Assembly: GCA_008638375.1 (NCBI GenBank)
Contig: CM018035.1
Location: 28,431,807-28,495,806 of the forward strand
DNA: 64,000 nt
Direction: 5' to 3'
Origin: Nyssa sinensis
Lineage: Eukaryota > Streptophyta > Magnoliopsida > Cornales > Nyssaceae
Position 1 is the first letter of the stretch. Each line of letters starts with the position of its first letter. The notes under the pieces were generated by a model, which had not been told where the DNA came from, searched no databases, and saw only the letters and a list, made by a program, of their open reading frames with translations. Shown in pieces: positions 1 through 11,800 of this stretch. A program made the position numbers and the translations under genes.

Positions 1-1859
1 AGCCTTCGAGGAATTCATTCCTGCCACCTGTCCATTCATGTACTTGACCCTTAGGTCTCCAGTCAATCAGAAAGCATCTGATGGATGTTGTGACTGAACA
101 CAAATCCTGTATTCATAACATATCATGATTATTCATAATTCCATAGAAGTATAAAATAGAATATCATATATTCAATAAAGACATAGCAGTAGGCCTTTCA
201 AGGCATGGTTCAACATGATAACAATGACATAGCAGTCAATCAATGTCCACAAGATAGAACAATATCGCATTGTGGATAGCAATAACGTGAGGTACTTTCA
301 AGAGTACAAGCTTGGCAGTAAAGAGAATAAACTTGGCTTGGAAACACCATATGGAAGAGAAGGTGAATTTACTTACCTCTAAATGTGTGTTCTTAAATCA
401 GTATCCCGTGAGTTTGCCCTTTCTTGTCAAGTACCCTATATATCAATAGATCCGTCTTAGAATTAATGCTATTCAAAAAATTTTATGCCTTGTTATCATA
501 AGTGTCTCTAACACTAATTTAGACCTTACCATTGAGTTCGGAACGCCGAAGAAAGTCGGTTTAGGCTTTCGCGGAATTCTATTTGGACATTTGTACTTAA
601 AAGGGCAAAATGGTCATTTTGAACTTTTACGGTTATTTCTATTTTTTGGGACCCCGCCTCATGAAACGGACCTCACCATTGGACTCAGAACTTCTGAGAT
701 AATAAATTTTGACTATTCATTTGCATCGTTTGGACTTCGTTTGACCTATATTTGAAATAGGGGCATTTTTGTAAAACTTAATATTTTATTAATTCTCCTG
801 TTTGGGCCACAGTGACATTTCCTAAAACATCTGGGGTCAGTTTATAATTTCCCAGAGTTACGGTCTGAACCAGTGGGTTCATCAGTCAAAACCCTAAACC
901 GGTCTGACCCTTCACTGAACCAACCGGTTCAGTTAAATTCAGAGAACCATAATTCAATAACCACTCTGTCTACCTTATCCACGGTTTGGATAACCGCAAA
1001 CCTCATTTCAATTTACTATCCCTGTTGCCAAACAACCAAAATCCATTTAAAATCCAAACATAAAACGACACAGTTTCACTGCCCGTTTTATTTTCGGTCG
1101 AGTCCCGACCCGATCCGAACCCAGACCCGGTTTGGTCTTAACCCGAAGTGCCCCCGACATTCCGGTCATCTTCCCCATTACTCCGGTAGGGTTTACTAGG
1201 GTTCCGTCACCTTCTCCGACGACGGTGCCCCTTTTCCGTTCATATTTTAAATCTTTTTCAATGCAGTTTCATTCATTTCCCTTCAAGGATCTCAAACCTA
1301 ACCTCAGTTTGCATCAAGACTCTCCCCATCTTCACGAATAATGAGTTTATCAACTCCGGCCGACTCTCCGGCCAAGTTATATTTTTCATTTTCGTGACGT
1401 TTTGATCACTGTTTTGGTCCTATAATTCTTCTAGTATGTTTCTGCACCTGAGTAGGTCGTTTTTAGAAACTTAAAACAAGTTTTAAGCCCAGATTTTCAT
1501 GAAACCCGAGATTATTCATAAAACCTGCAACTCCGTTTTCCTACCTGGTTTCTCAACCATTTAATCTCATTCTTTTTGCTAAATGATCCTAGTTTCATAA
1601 TGATCAAGATTATACATTTAAACTCAACATTTCAAGCTTTAAATCATAAAAACAGAACAGACCCACTTACTATTTTTTTCTCTAAGTTTCTTCTTCCTGT
1701 TGCGGTATCCTTTTCTATTCCTCCCCTGTATCCAACACTTAAGTCTGCCCTCAGTTTTCTATTCCCTTTGTTTCCTTTCTATTTCTCTCTTTTCTGTTTC
1801 TTAACCAACACGACTCACATATATATATACACCCACTGCCTCTTTCTCTCTCTACCTTA

Positions 1860-1908
<49 letters not shown>

Positions 1909-2527
1909 CAGTCATCCTTGACTACAGAGAACCTTCCCTTAAACCTCCTCTATCCACGTATCCTCACATATATATATATATATGTATACATATATTTACA
2001 TATATACACACACCACCTTCACCAAGGTCGGTTGGTGTGGTTCCCAAACACACTCAAGCACACATACACACACACACAGTGATGCACACACTCGTCACGG
2101 TGCACATGCAGCCCTTTTTCCCTTTTTCCTCTCTTTTCTTTTCATTTTCTTTTTATGTAATATACATAAATATATACTACACAATATTCATACATATATT
2201 TATACTATATGTATTTTTATACACAAATAAAATACATATTTTTATACATTAAATATATCCATAGTCTTGCATATAAAGTCATTTATAATACCGCATGCAT
2301 ACACTGATTTTGAACGTACTACATGTATGTGAAATATGGTCGTGCATGGAAATGCGTGCGTGAACGCATTACGATGCGATATCCTGAGGTGCTCGAGTGT
2401 TGCCTGACACTGGTTATACATTTCAATCATTTACAGTTTCTAGTCATTCATTTTCCTGAAATACCATGATATACACATTTAACAATTACCTCAGTACACG
2501 TGTCGTATCCCGGGTCGGGATATCACA
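1..2527 (-). mobile_element. Tekay-like LTR, minus strand, left end cut by the window
   Basis: This is a long LTR read on the minus strand. Its start (right edge) is the GGATATCACA at 2518-2527, the reverse complement of the family start TGTGATATCC. The sequence immediately to the right (from 2528) continues a different LTR whose other copy at about 8030 lacks this DNA, so it is an insertion. The interior carries the family landmarks: a 'fail-to-code' block near 540-640 and 600-780 shared with the other LTRs here, a CT microsatellite and CA/TA-rich promoter-side sequence near 1820-2230. The end with TGTCACG is outside the window, so whether this is a solo LTR or part of a full element cannot be told. 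Short ORFs here are low-complexity shadows and are not genes. Confidence 0.7.
1862..1906. repeat. (CT)n microsatellite
   Basis: About 22 uninterrupted CT dinucleotides, inside the minus-strand LTR at the left end of the window. The same LTR position in the solo LTR at 17638-21142 (opposite orientation) carries a (GA)n run, so the microsatellite is a family feature and not a new expansion. Confidence 0.95.
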
Positions 2528-5105
2528 CACAATAACAAGTCACAAAATGTGAAACAACTGAACTGACCCCTCGGGCCACAAACATATCCCATGATAGCAA
2601 AAATAATGAATATCCAACGATATAAAAAATATATAGATCAACAATAGGGATCTAGCCTATCCAATAAATGTACTACCACAATAATAGATAACTTCTCAAT
2701 ATAAAAATGCTCTGGCAATCATATGATCATTAACTGAAATATAACATGATCATCCTAATGAATGCAATAATAGATTTCAAGCCTCAAAATAGAAGTGGAT
2801 GGAATCTGATAGGGCCTGGCATACCCTATCATTATGCCTATTTAACACTCCTCCTAGAGTGCCTGTCCCCACAGGTACGCTAAATTACGGACGCATGAAT
2901 AGCATTAGGAGCACAATTTTATATATCGTCTTTCTGGATGCTTCATCTTGAATATGATGGACCTTATGATTAGATCACAACTCTGCATATGAATAATATA
3001 TCAAGATCATATTTCCACCCAGAATATAAAAATATGGAATATTTCCCGTTCTCACATAGAGACTATTGCCTCTCTAGGCTTAATATAAAGATGTATAATA
3101 ATCACATGATCAAGATATAGAATTCAAATCAACAGTATTCACAATCAGAATAAATATCGCAACGTGAATCAACAACATCTGAATGTATAAAAGAGTACAA
3201 GTTTTGGCAGTAACAAGAAATAATTGTGTGACATGGCTAGAACTTTACCACATGCAGAGATTAGATTTTACTTACCTCTTAACTATTCATCCTCCGTGTA
3301 ATAAAAGGTCAATTCACCTTTTCCTTACCTTTAGATGTTCCTATTAATCAGGAAATATATCTCTCAAATCAATGCTATATATATTTATAGCCTATACTTT
3401 AACCCATTTCATATATCGATATCATAAGTATTTTTTTTGGTAAAAGAAACTCCACTATTGAGTCTGAAATGTCGAAGAAAGTAGGTTTAGGCTTTTACAG
3501 ATTTCTATTCGGACTTCTGTACTGAAAAGGGCAAAATAGTCATTTTACACTTTTAAGTGTCTTTATTTTTTGGGACCTGTTTCCATAATTTGGACTCCAA
3601 CGTTGAGTCCGAAAGGTCCATAATAATAAAAATTGACTATTCATTTGGCTAATTTGGACATTGGAATTATTTCCCTTAATTAAATTAATTTAATTATTTA
3701 AAATAATATTATATATTATTTTGGGCGGATAAGAACACATGTGCCATAATGGCACTGTGGCCTCCACGTGTGGCTTAAGTGCCTCCCCCTTACGTGTCTC
3801 ATGTTCGACTCTTCGGGGCATCATGCCCCATATTTTTCTCTATTTAACGACAATCCTAACAACGGACAATCCCCCTAACCTAGAATAGGATTATCTTATT
3901 CGAATTAGGGTTTACCAAATTAACCTCCCTAAATTTGTAACCAATCAAGTCCAATTAGGTTTCAATTTAAAATATAACATGTTAGAAATGACGTAGTTTT
4001 GAACCAAAGTAGGCCCAAACGACATAGTTTCGATATCACTGTTCACTATCTTCTCCGATGGGATTCCATCATCCACTTCGGCACCGGTGACATTTTTCGA
4101 TCATATCTTCGACCAAACTTGATGTGGTTCTATCCCTTTTTTCCCAAGGATTCTAACCCTATATTCAGTTTTTCAATTGACCGTCTCAAGCTTCACGAAA
4201 ATAGGAATATCAGTAGGTCTCCAGCGAGACCCGATTTTCCGGTAGGAATAATTTTTCCTATTTCGTACCATTTTAAACACTGATTTTGCCCAAGCTTTCT
4301 CCCCCTTCATTTTTGCAACCTAAGGGAACATTTTCCCATTGTTAAAAGAAAGAAAATCACATAAAATATTAGGGTACTGAAACCTGCAACTTGCAATTTC
4401 TTGCCCATTCCTCCATGGTTTTCACTCCTAATTCTTCTTATATGCTTCCCTTAATCTCTAGTTTATAAACCTAGCAATTATACAAGCTTTAACATGTATT
4501 TACATGAAACCCAAAATTCAAATTTTAAAACCCTAAAAGACTCACCTGGGTTGAGCTTTTGTCTCGCTGGATCCTCTCTTTTCCCTCTCTGTTTCTTCCT
4601 TGCTTCACTTCTGCACTTCAGAACTTAATCCTCAATCTCTATTTCTCTCTTTTCTTTCCTGATTTTCTCAAAAACCTCACACCCCTTTTATAGATAATTT
4701 TAGTCGCTTTTTCTCTTTCTCTCTCTCTCTCTCCTCTCTCTTCTTTCTTCCTCTCTTCTTTGACTTCTCCCTTGATATTTCTTTCTTCTGATTTCTTTTA
4801 ATTTTGGCCTTAATCTTTTCATGATATTTGTGATATATATGCATATTATATGCAACACACACACTAACACATGCACACCTCACCCACAACACTCATCACT
4901 ATTGCCGATAGTCCTTTTCCTTCCCTCATTGCTTGGAAACATGCATGTATATATATATATATATATATAAATCAGATTATACATATATATACTATGATAC
5001 ATATATGTATATACACCTTATACACCGTATATATACATACTATTTATACATATATTATTATATATATACATATATATACTTATGTACATATATTATTATA
5101 TTCTC

Positions 5106-5136
<31 letters not shown>

Positions 5137-5478
5137 CACTCATATATGCCTACATGAATATACTGTGTACATACATCTCTGCATGTACGTGTCTGCGTAT
5201 ATACTTTTTTGTGCAACCTGGTTTCTCGTATGGGTAGTCCTGGGGTACTCGGGATTGCCTGAATTTATTAATCATGTATTCAAATACTGTGTATTTATTC
5301 AATTCGTGAACCGTATCATTTGTCTCGAACTGCGTGCCCATTACTGTACATAAATCATTATGATAGCTCGGTTATATTGGTATTACATTCATTGGCTCGG
5401 TTTGCCTTAATATTATTGTTTGACTCTCTTTAGGCATTTATGAAATTTAGTTCCATTTATTTGGGTCGGGGTATTACA
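2528..5478 (-). mobile_element. 3' LTR of E1 (inner part)
   Basis: On the minus strand this LTR starts TGTAATACCCCGACCC at 5478. It is co-linear with 8031-8318 plus 11962-13675 in the other E1 LTR, with long identical stretches (for example around 2940-3000 versus 12060-12120). The last roughly 520 bases of the LTR, ending TGTCAC on the plus strand, are missing here because another LTR inserted at 2527/2528. A CT-rich tract at 4710-4760 and TA-rich tracts at 4950-5135 lie in the promoter half. Confidence 0.75.
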
Positions 5479-5492
5479 TTCTACTCCCCTTA
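5479..5492 (-). promoter_or_regulatory. polypurine tract of E1
   Basis: Read on the minus strand this is AAGGGGAGTAGAA, directly abutting the TGTAATACC start of the 3' LTR at 5478. A purine tract in this place primes plus-strand DNA synthesis in LTR retrotransposons; position and base content support the call. Confidence 0.75.
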
Positions 5493-6848
5493 AATTGGGT
5501 TTTGTCCTCAAAACTCGAACGTTCACAATCTAGGAAACTCTATTCTTTTTTCACGAAATGTTTATATTCATGGTTCTCTTTTCAATCAGTCTCGTGGACT
5601 CATTATTGGAATTTAAGTTTTTCCTATCATCGTAGTTCATCACTTTCATTTTATCATAGTTTTAGTCACTCTAACTTCCTTCATTATCACAATTTCCCTC
5701 GTTGTACAAAAATCATATATCATCTCATTTCATGGTTTCTTTATATGATTTATTACAAGTTCAGTCTTTTACGATCATTTAAATCACATTGATCCCTTAA
5801 AAGTTATTCAGAATCATTTATGATTTACCATTTCCTAACTTGATAGAGTATCGATTACAATCAGGTCACATATCATCTTAGATCAACAAAATTCATTCAA
5901 TTTCTTTCTAATATTTATTCATCATGTGTCAGCCTCTTTGGGCTTTGGCCTACATGGCCTTAAGACGCGTTGTTCAAAGCAATGCGTAGTCGTACAATGG
6001 ACTCTCACGCCATCTGTATGTAGCCGTACAATAGACTCTCATACCATCTATACGTAGCCATATAATGAACTTTGATACCATTTGTAACAACTCGCATCCA
6101 TTCAGCACAATATTGTCTGCTTTGAGCCTCTGTCCGCATGGTTTTAAAATAAGTTGTGCTAGTCAGAGCACTAACCGTTGCCCTCGTTCTTTATGGTTTT
6201 CCATAATTCATTGATCAAGTCATATTTTAATCATCAAGGATTATCAATTTAATACTACTATGATTCCTTCCAAGATTCCTTAAGTATAATTACTATCTCC
6301 TATTCAAGCCCCGCTCTTCTATCTATATTATTTATCGAAACCTTTTTTAGTATTTTCAGTGTCATAATTTCAAGAATTCTTGTCATTTTCTTTTAAGTAT
6401 GCTATCATTCCTTAAAGGTCACTATTTACCTTATCATCTTAGTTGTTCAAGAATTATAATTTTCATTTAGCATACAATCTTTTTCTTCCAAGATTTTAAA
6501 CTTAGTACATAAACTTGTTATCGTCTTATAACAGTCATTAATTACTTAATCGTATAAATCATCAAATTCTTTCTTAAATCAGCTAATAACTATGTAATTA
6601 TGGCCTGTACCTCATATGCTTTATGTATATCATTGATCAATAATGATTTCCCGATGTATAGCATTCATAGATAATAAATTTCTCGAGGGTATTGAAACAG
6701 TTAATATGTAACCTAGGGGTTCTATTTCTAAGTTCAACTTAATAGAAATGTGGATGATATATAACGAAATGCGTGTAGCCAACATGTAAACTACCTATGA
6801 GCAGTTTGTAAATAACTTAAAAATACTTGCGACTAATGGTACAGTAAT
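5493..6848 (-). other. E1 interior without detectable pol
   Basis: About 1.35 kb between Gag and the polypurine tract. I see no RT, RNase H or integrase motif in any frame. The stretch is AT-rich, full of stops, and contains a three-copy 34-bp tandem repeat (5985-6086). The 96-residue ORF at 5502-5792 on the plus strand is low-complexity and not credible as a gene. Confidence 0.55.
5985..6086. repeat. three tandem 34-bp units in E1
   Basis: Units at 5985-6018, 6019-6052 and 6053-6086 are each exactly 34 bp and share the pattern GTAG-CGTACAAT-GACTCT-CCATCTRTA with increasing divergence in the third unit. It lies in the non-coding interior of E1. Confidence 0.8.
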
Positions 6849-7271
6849 CTAATCGTCTCTCGAAGTTAGCAAGAAAACCTGCTCCGAGCGTTGCTGTTCA
6901 TTCTGCTGCTCCATATTCCTAGTCTGTGATCTAGCCACAAGGGCTAGTGGGGTAGCGATGGTAGGTGTGGAACTCACTATAGACTGATTATTCTGGGGGC
7001 ATTCCTTCACAAGGTGCCCTGGCTGACCACAAGAGTAGCAGCTCTTAGGGCATTGCCCTTTATGGATCCTTTGGCAATTGGGACATTTGATTGCACCCCT
7101 ATTATGTAGTCTGGCCCTATTTTGGCTGGCCTTTATTTTCCTCGATCCTTCCCCGAGTCTAGAGAATAAGGGTCCTTGCCCCTTGTTTTTGTCATCTTCG
7201 GACCTTTGATTCTGAGGTAATGCCTCGACAACTCTCGTAACAAGGCGTTCCAGCCTCTCTAATCGTTCCAT
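6849..7271 (-). CDS. Gag C-terminal fragment with double zinc knuckle (E1)
   Basis: An ORF of 140 residues starting at a true ATG (7271), with an in-frame TAG two codons upstream, so it cannot extend further. The N-terminus is a leucine/arginine-rich possible coiled coil (three MERLERL-like steps), followed by a basic linker and then two metal-binding knuckles at about residues 61-92: CPNC..H...C and CYSCGQPGHLVKEC (CX2CX4HX4C). This is the nucleocapsid-type end of a Ty3/gypsy Gag. Usual Tekay-type Gag proteins are about 400 or more residues and carry a retrotransposon-Gag core before the knuckle, which is missing here. Downstream there is no pol. It could encode a small RNA-binding protein for a non-autonomous element, or be a decayed remnant; the intact ORF slightly favours the former. 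Product function is not shown. Confidence 0.6.
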   Translation of the reverse strand: MERLERLERLVTRVVEALPQNQRSEDDKNKGQGPLFSRLGEGSRKIKASQNRARLHNRGAIKCPNCQRIHKGQCPKSCYSCGQPGHLVKECPQNNQSIVSSTPTIATPLALVARSQTRNMEQQNEQQRSEQVFLLTSRDD

Positions 7272-7491
7272 GGCCTAATCCATAGCTATAGAAGTGCTTC
7301 TGGTATTTTTCATTCGCTGTAAAATACTAATGGTTAGAATAATAGTAATCGCACTAAGATTTTAATCATATATATTAATTCTTATCTATAGACCGACTTT
7401 AGACTTAACAGTATAAGTACTCTTACTCCTATCTCCCATGACTCCATGAAAAACACTAAAGCTCTTTTACTTAGTGGTTTTCAAACCTAGA

Positions 7492-7503
7492 GCTCTGATA
7501 CCA
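7492..7503 (-). promoter_or_regulatory. tRNA-Met primer binding site of E1
   Basis: The minus strand reads TGGTATCAGAGC, the standard plant retrotransposon site complementary to the 3' end of initiator tRNA-Met. It lies four bases after the CGTGACA end of the 5' LTR, which fixes element orientation and the LTR boundary at 7508. Confidence 0.9.
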
Positions 7504-7507
7504 CTTC

Positions 7508-8765
7508 TGTCACGACTTGGAACCCACCCTCTACGGATCTGGCATTGCTACCCCGATCCGACCCAATTGCCGAACCAGATTTTTTTCCTTTTAACTTTAA
7601 CATTTATATGTGAGTGTTGTTAACATGCAAGCAATGATTAAATACATAGCGGAAGACTTAATAAAATTTTGCATTTATAATATTAGAGTTCTTTAAATAT
7701 ATAGATCCAAAAACTTTAAATACAACTACCCCCAAGACGTTGGATGATAGGAGAACACAGAACAAGTACTATACTTCACTGCCAAAATATGCTTGCAGTA
7801 TCTATATCTGCAACCACTCTACGCTCGTTCGGGATCTCAATCCCTACTTTCAAAATGTGGCGTCCTTTCTTGAAAAAGTCAAATTATTTGTATGAGCTAA
7901 CAAAACTCTGTAAGTAAATTCTTTTGCTCTACTAAAGGTCAAAGTCAATATAAGAAAGTCCATAACCCAAGATAAACAAGGTTATGCCAATATGATAGCC
8001 AATCAAGAAAATGAGATGTCACAATAACAAGTCACAAAATGTGAAACAACTAAACTAACCCCTCGAGCCACAGACCCATCCCATGATAGCAAAACAATGA
8101 ATATCCAACGATATAAAGAATATATAGATCATCAATAGGTATTTGGTTTATCCAATAAATGTATTGCCACAATAATAGATAACAGTTTATATAAAAATGC
8201 TATGGCAATCATATGATCATTGATTGAAATATAACATGATCATCCCAATGAATGCAATAATAGATTTCGAGCCTCAAAATAGTAACGGATGGAATCCAAT
8301 AGGGCCCGACATACCCTATGTAGAGACATGGAAAATTGAGGTTGAATTTTTCGTTTTGCTAAGAGGACTGTGGTACCCCGACCCGAGACATGACATGTAG
8401 ATCGAGGTAGACTGGCTGAGTTGTGTAGTGCCCAGGTAACCCGAGCTGTTAGAGCTCTATGTCGGGATACTTTAGAGACTAGAAAATTTTGGAAGGTGAA
8501 CGGTTCATTTTGAATAGCCAGTATGAGCGACGCCCGAGCAAACCAGAACCATGTCTCGTAATGCGTGTACGCACATAATTCCATGCATGCATACGTTACA
8601 TGTATAAGTATAGGCCGTGAAATATGAGTATATGTGTACGTGCCCGGAATTTAATATATACATGCGTGTATGAAAATATATACATGTATAATATGTTTAT
8701 TATGTATGTGTAGGCATAAAGTGTAATACATGTATATGCGTATATTAGTATTTAATATGTATGAA

Positions 8766-8802
<37 letters not shown>

Positions 8803-11800
8803 GTGGACCACCGTATGTGTGCACATAAGTGTATGTTATGTGTATGTATGTATGTGTATATGTGTATATATAAAATAAATTTAATATATATGAGTATATA
8901 TATATATATATATATAAATGGCAGGTGCACGTGATTGTGTGTGGCTGTGGGTGTACGGTTGTGTTGGTGTGTGTGTGAGTGTAATATAATATACAAATAC
9001 ATAATACACAAACACAAGCAAGGCAATAAATGCAAAGTGAAAAAGGAGGAAGGAGAAGTTAGGAAGGGGTGTGGGCGTTGAGTGTGTGCAGGCCTTAGTG
9101 AAGAGGAGAGAGTGGCGTGAACAGAAGGGGAGTCAGAAGTAGGGGGGCTGAAGTGACATACCTGTGGGATGGTGTGTGAGTATATGTGTATATACTTGGG
9201 TGTCCGTTGGGATTGAGAAGGGAAGGAAATCAGAAAGAAAGAGAGACTGTGAGCATTCCAGAGGGACAGAGGACCATAAGAGGATTCAAGGTGAGGAACT
9301 AAGGAGGTTCAAGGGGGCTTCCGAAGCAGAAACAGAAAAAGAGAGAGAAACCGAGAAGGTAACAAGTCTCTCTCTAAATTTCCTTTTAGTACGAACTGTT
9401 TTAGAGTCTTATGATTTCATACATGTGGAGTATGTTGAAAGTGGAATGAAAATGGGGAGGAGATATAGCTTTTAGAGCAAGGAAACCCTAGGATCTCCAT
9501 GGACCCGACACATAAGAAAAATTGATTTTTTGAAAACTCATAAAAGCTTAAAACCATTTATATGGTTGAACAATAGGGAAAAACTAGAACATTTAGCAAT
9601 TTGAATGAGCAAAAATGGTCAAGAGACCATGGAGATAGTGACAGTTGCAGGTTCTTGAAAATGATTCTGTTCTAGGTTACCCAGGCTTAAAACTTAACTT
9701 AAACGATATGAAATAATCCCTATTACGTGCAGAAAGATGTTAGGAAGGAAGAGAGACCAAAACAGTAAACAAACGGTCATGAAAGTGAAGAAAACCACGT
9801 CGCCAGAAAACGTGGGTGCATGGCCGAAAAACTAGTCTGGGTTTCGGGAAAACCGGTTGGGTTGGGGCTGAAATATACACTAAATAATTGCTTGAGGTGT
9901 TAGGGTTCATTTGGTGAAGAAATGGGAAGTTTTGGATGTAAAAATATCAAGAAAATGGGGGGAGTTGGTCGCGATCTCCGGCGACATGGCTGGAGAAGAC
10001 GACCGGAGGTGGTGATCGGAGAATCAGGGGCGACCTGGGTCTCATTTGGGCCTGTTGCCTTGGGCCTGTTTTGATCTCCAATTTGGGCTTAATTAATTTA
10101 ATGAATTTGGGCCTGTTTTAATTGATGGGTATTGGGCCTCCCTTAAATTTAACTGTGGACCCATTCAGCAGATTGGGCCACAATGGATTTGGGCCAACAG
10201 TTAAAGGGATTGAAATAAATAAAAAAAAAATGGGAAAGAAAAGAAAAAGGGGAGGGGCTGGGGAGGCTCGAACACAGGTGGGACGGATGGGGAAACACGT
10301 GTGAGCCAATTGGGACGGTTGCTAATCGTGCCCAATGTTGCACCGAAAATATATATGTTATATCTTAACAGTTTAATTTAATTAAGTTTATTTAATTCAA
10401 TGAAATACACCAAAATGGCCTGGAGTCCAAATACGACAAGTCATATATGTTTTCTTACTATCTTGGACCTACTAAGACCAATGGTGAGGTCTGTGACATG
10501 ATACGAGGTCCCAAAAATTAAAAGACCCGTGGAACCCTTTAAAATTACCAAAACGCCCCTGAGTCAAAACACAGTCGAACGAAACCCGATTTAAATAAAC
10601 AAATAGTGAATTCTTATTATCTCGAACATTTTGGACTCAACCGTGGAGTCTGATTTATGAGGAGAGGTCTCAGGAAATGGGAAACCGTGAAAGTACAAAA
10701 ATGACAGTTTTGCCCTTTTTAAACCGGATGCCCGAATTAAATTCCGCGAAAGCCCAAACCTATTTTCATCGATGTTTCGGACACAATGATAGGGCTTAAT
10801 CTAACAAAATAGAACCTTATCAATTAAAGACATAAAATTTGATAAATAGCATCATTAAAGTGGTAAACGGACTGAGTTGCATTTTGTGATTCTAGGGACA
10901 CCGAAAGACAGAGAGAAGGCAGTCTGACCTTCTACATTTCACTGCTAGCCACTACGCTACGAGTGCGACTTCTTAGGGTTGAGACCAACCCATCAGGTAC
11001 GATATATTGTGCTAAGTAAGAAATAGAATTGAGTTTAGGAATACTTGCTCTGTGGACTTGATGCTTCACATGTTTATTTGATTGTTCACGTGCTTATGTG
11101 CTTCATGCTATCTTACTGTAAGTTGGGTGATAATGTGGATAATGATTATGTGTATATCGCATGTGTTAGTATAGTGTGTGTGGGTTATATTCTTTGAGAA
11201 CTGTTGAGACTATGAAATATGTGATTGAAAGCATGCTTCATGTATGAATGAGATGCATCATTGAGATTACATTGTGGCATGAATGAATCAGAGCATATTG
11301 GCATAGTGTGATTCCTTGGGCATGGTGTGAGTTGAGCACGTGGTGCTGTGCATTATGAGGGTGCAGATCCTATGGTGAAAAACCCAAAATCGGCCATTAG
11401 GTACTCGCATGCCTGACGGGTTCTGGACCGTGAAACGAGACATATATTAGTACTCGGGCTATCGGGGAAGGACCATAAGACGAGACATGGTGGCATAGAG
11501 TTGCATGGGTGTGTCACGCATACTGCTCATATATTGCATACTGTCCATGTACTGCCATAATGATATTGAATGCCATATAGAAATAACTGTACACTTGCAC
11601 ATGCCACGCCCTTAATTTTGTTTCTTGCATTAGCATTATATTGTACCAGCAGTTGAGCTGACCCATTCGTGGGACAAACATTTTAGATGACACTCCAGTT
11701 GTGCGAGATGTAGAGATGATTTGCTTGTGGATTATATTTGGCCCGCGGGGCGTATTTGATATTGTACAAGGGCATAAGCCCGAGACTATTTCCTATTTTT

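Noticed and set aside
1576..2252. ORFs rich in Ile/Tyr/His/Thr
   Set aside because: They translate TA, CA and CT microsatellites in an LTR. The same holds for 4871-5353, 21713-22445 and 51328-51826.
9164..9475. Lys/Glu-rich 103-residue ORF
   Set aside because: It comes from GA-rich LTR sequence, with no matching frame in sister LTRs.
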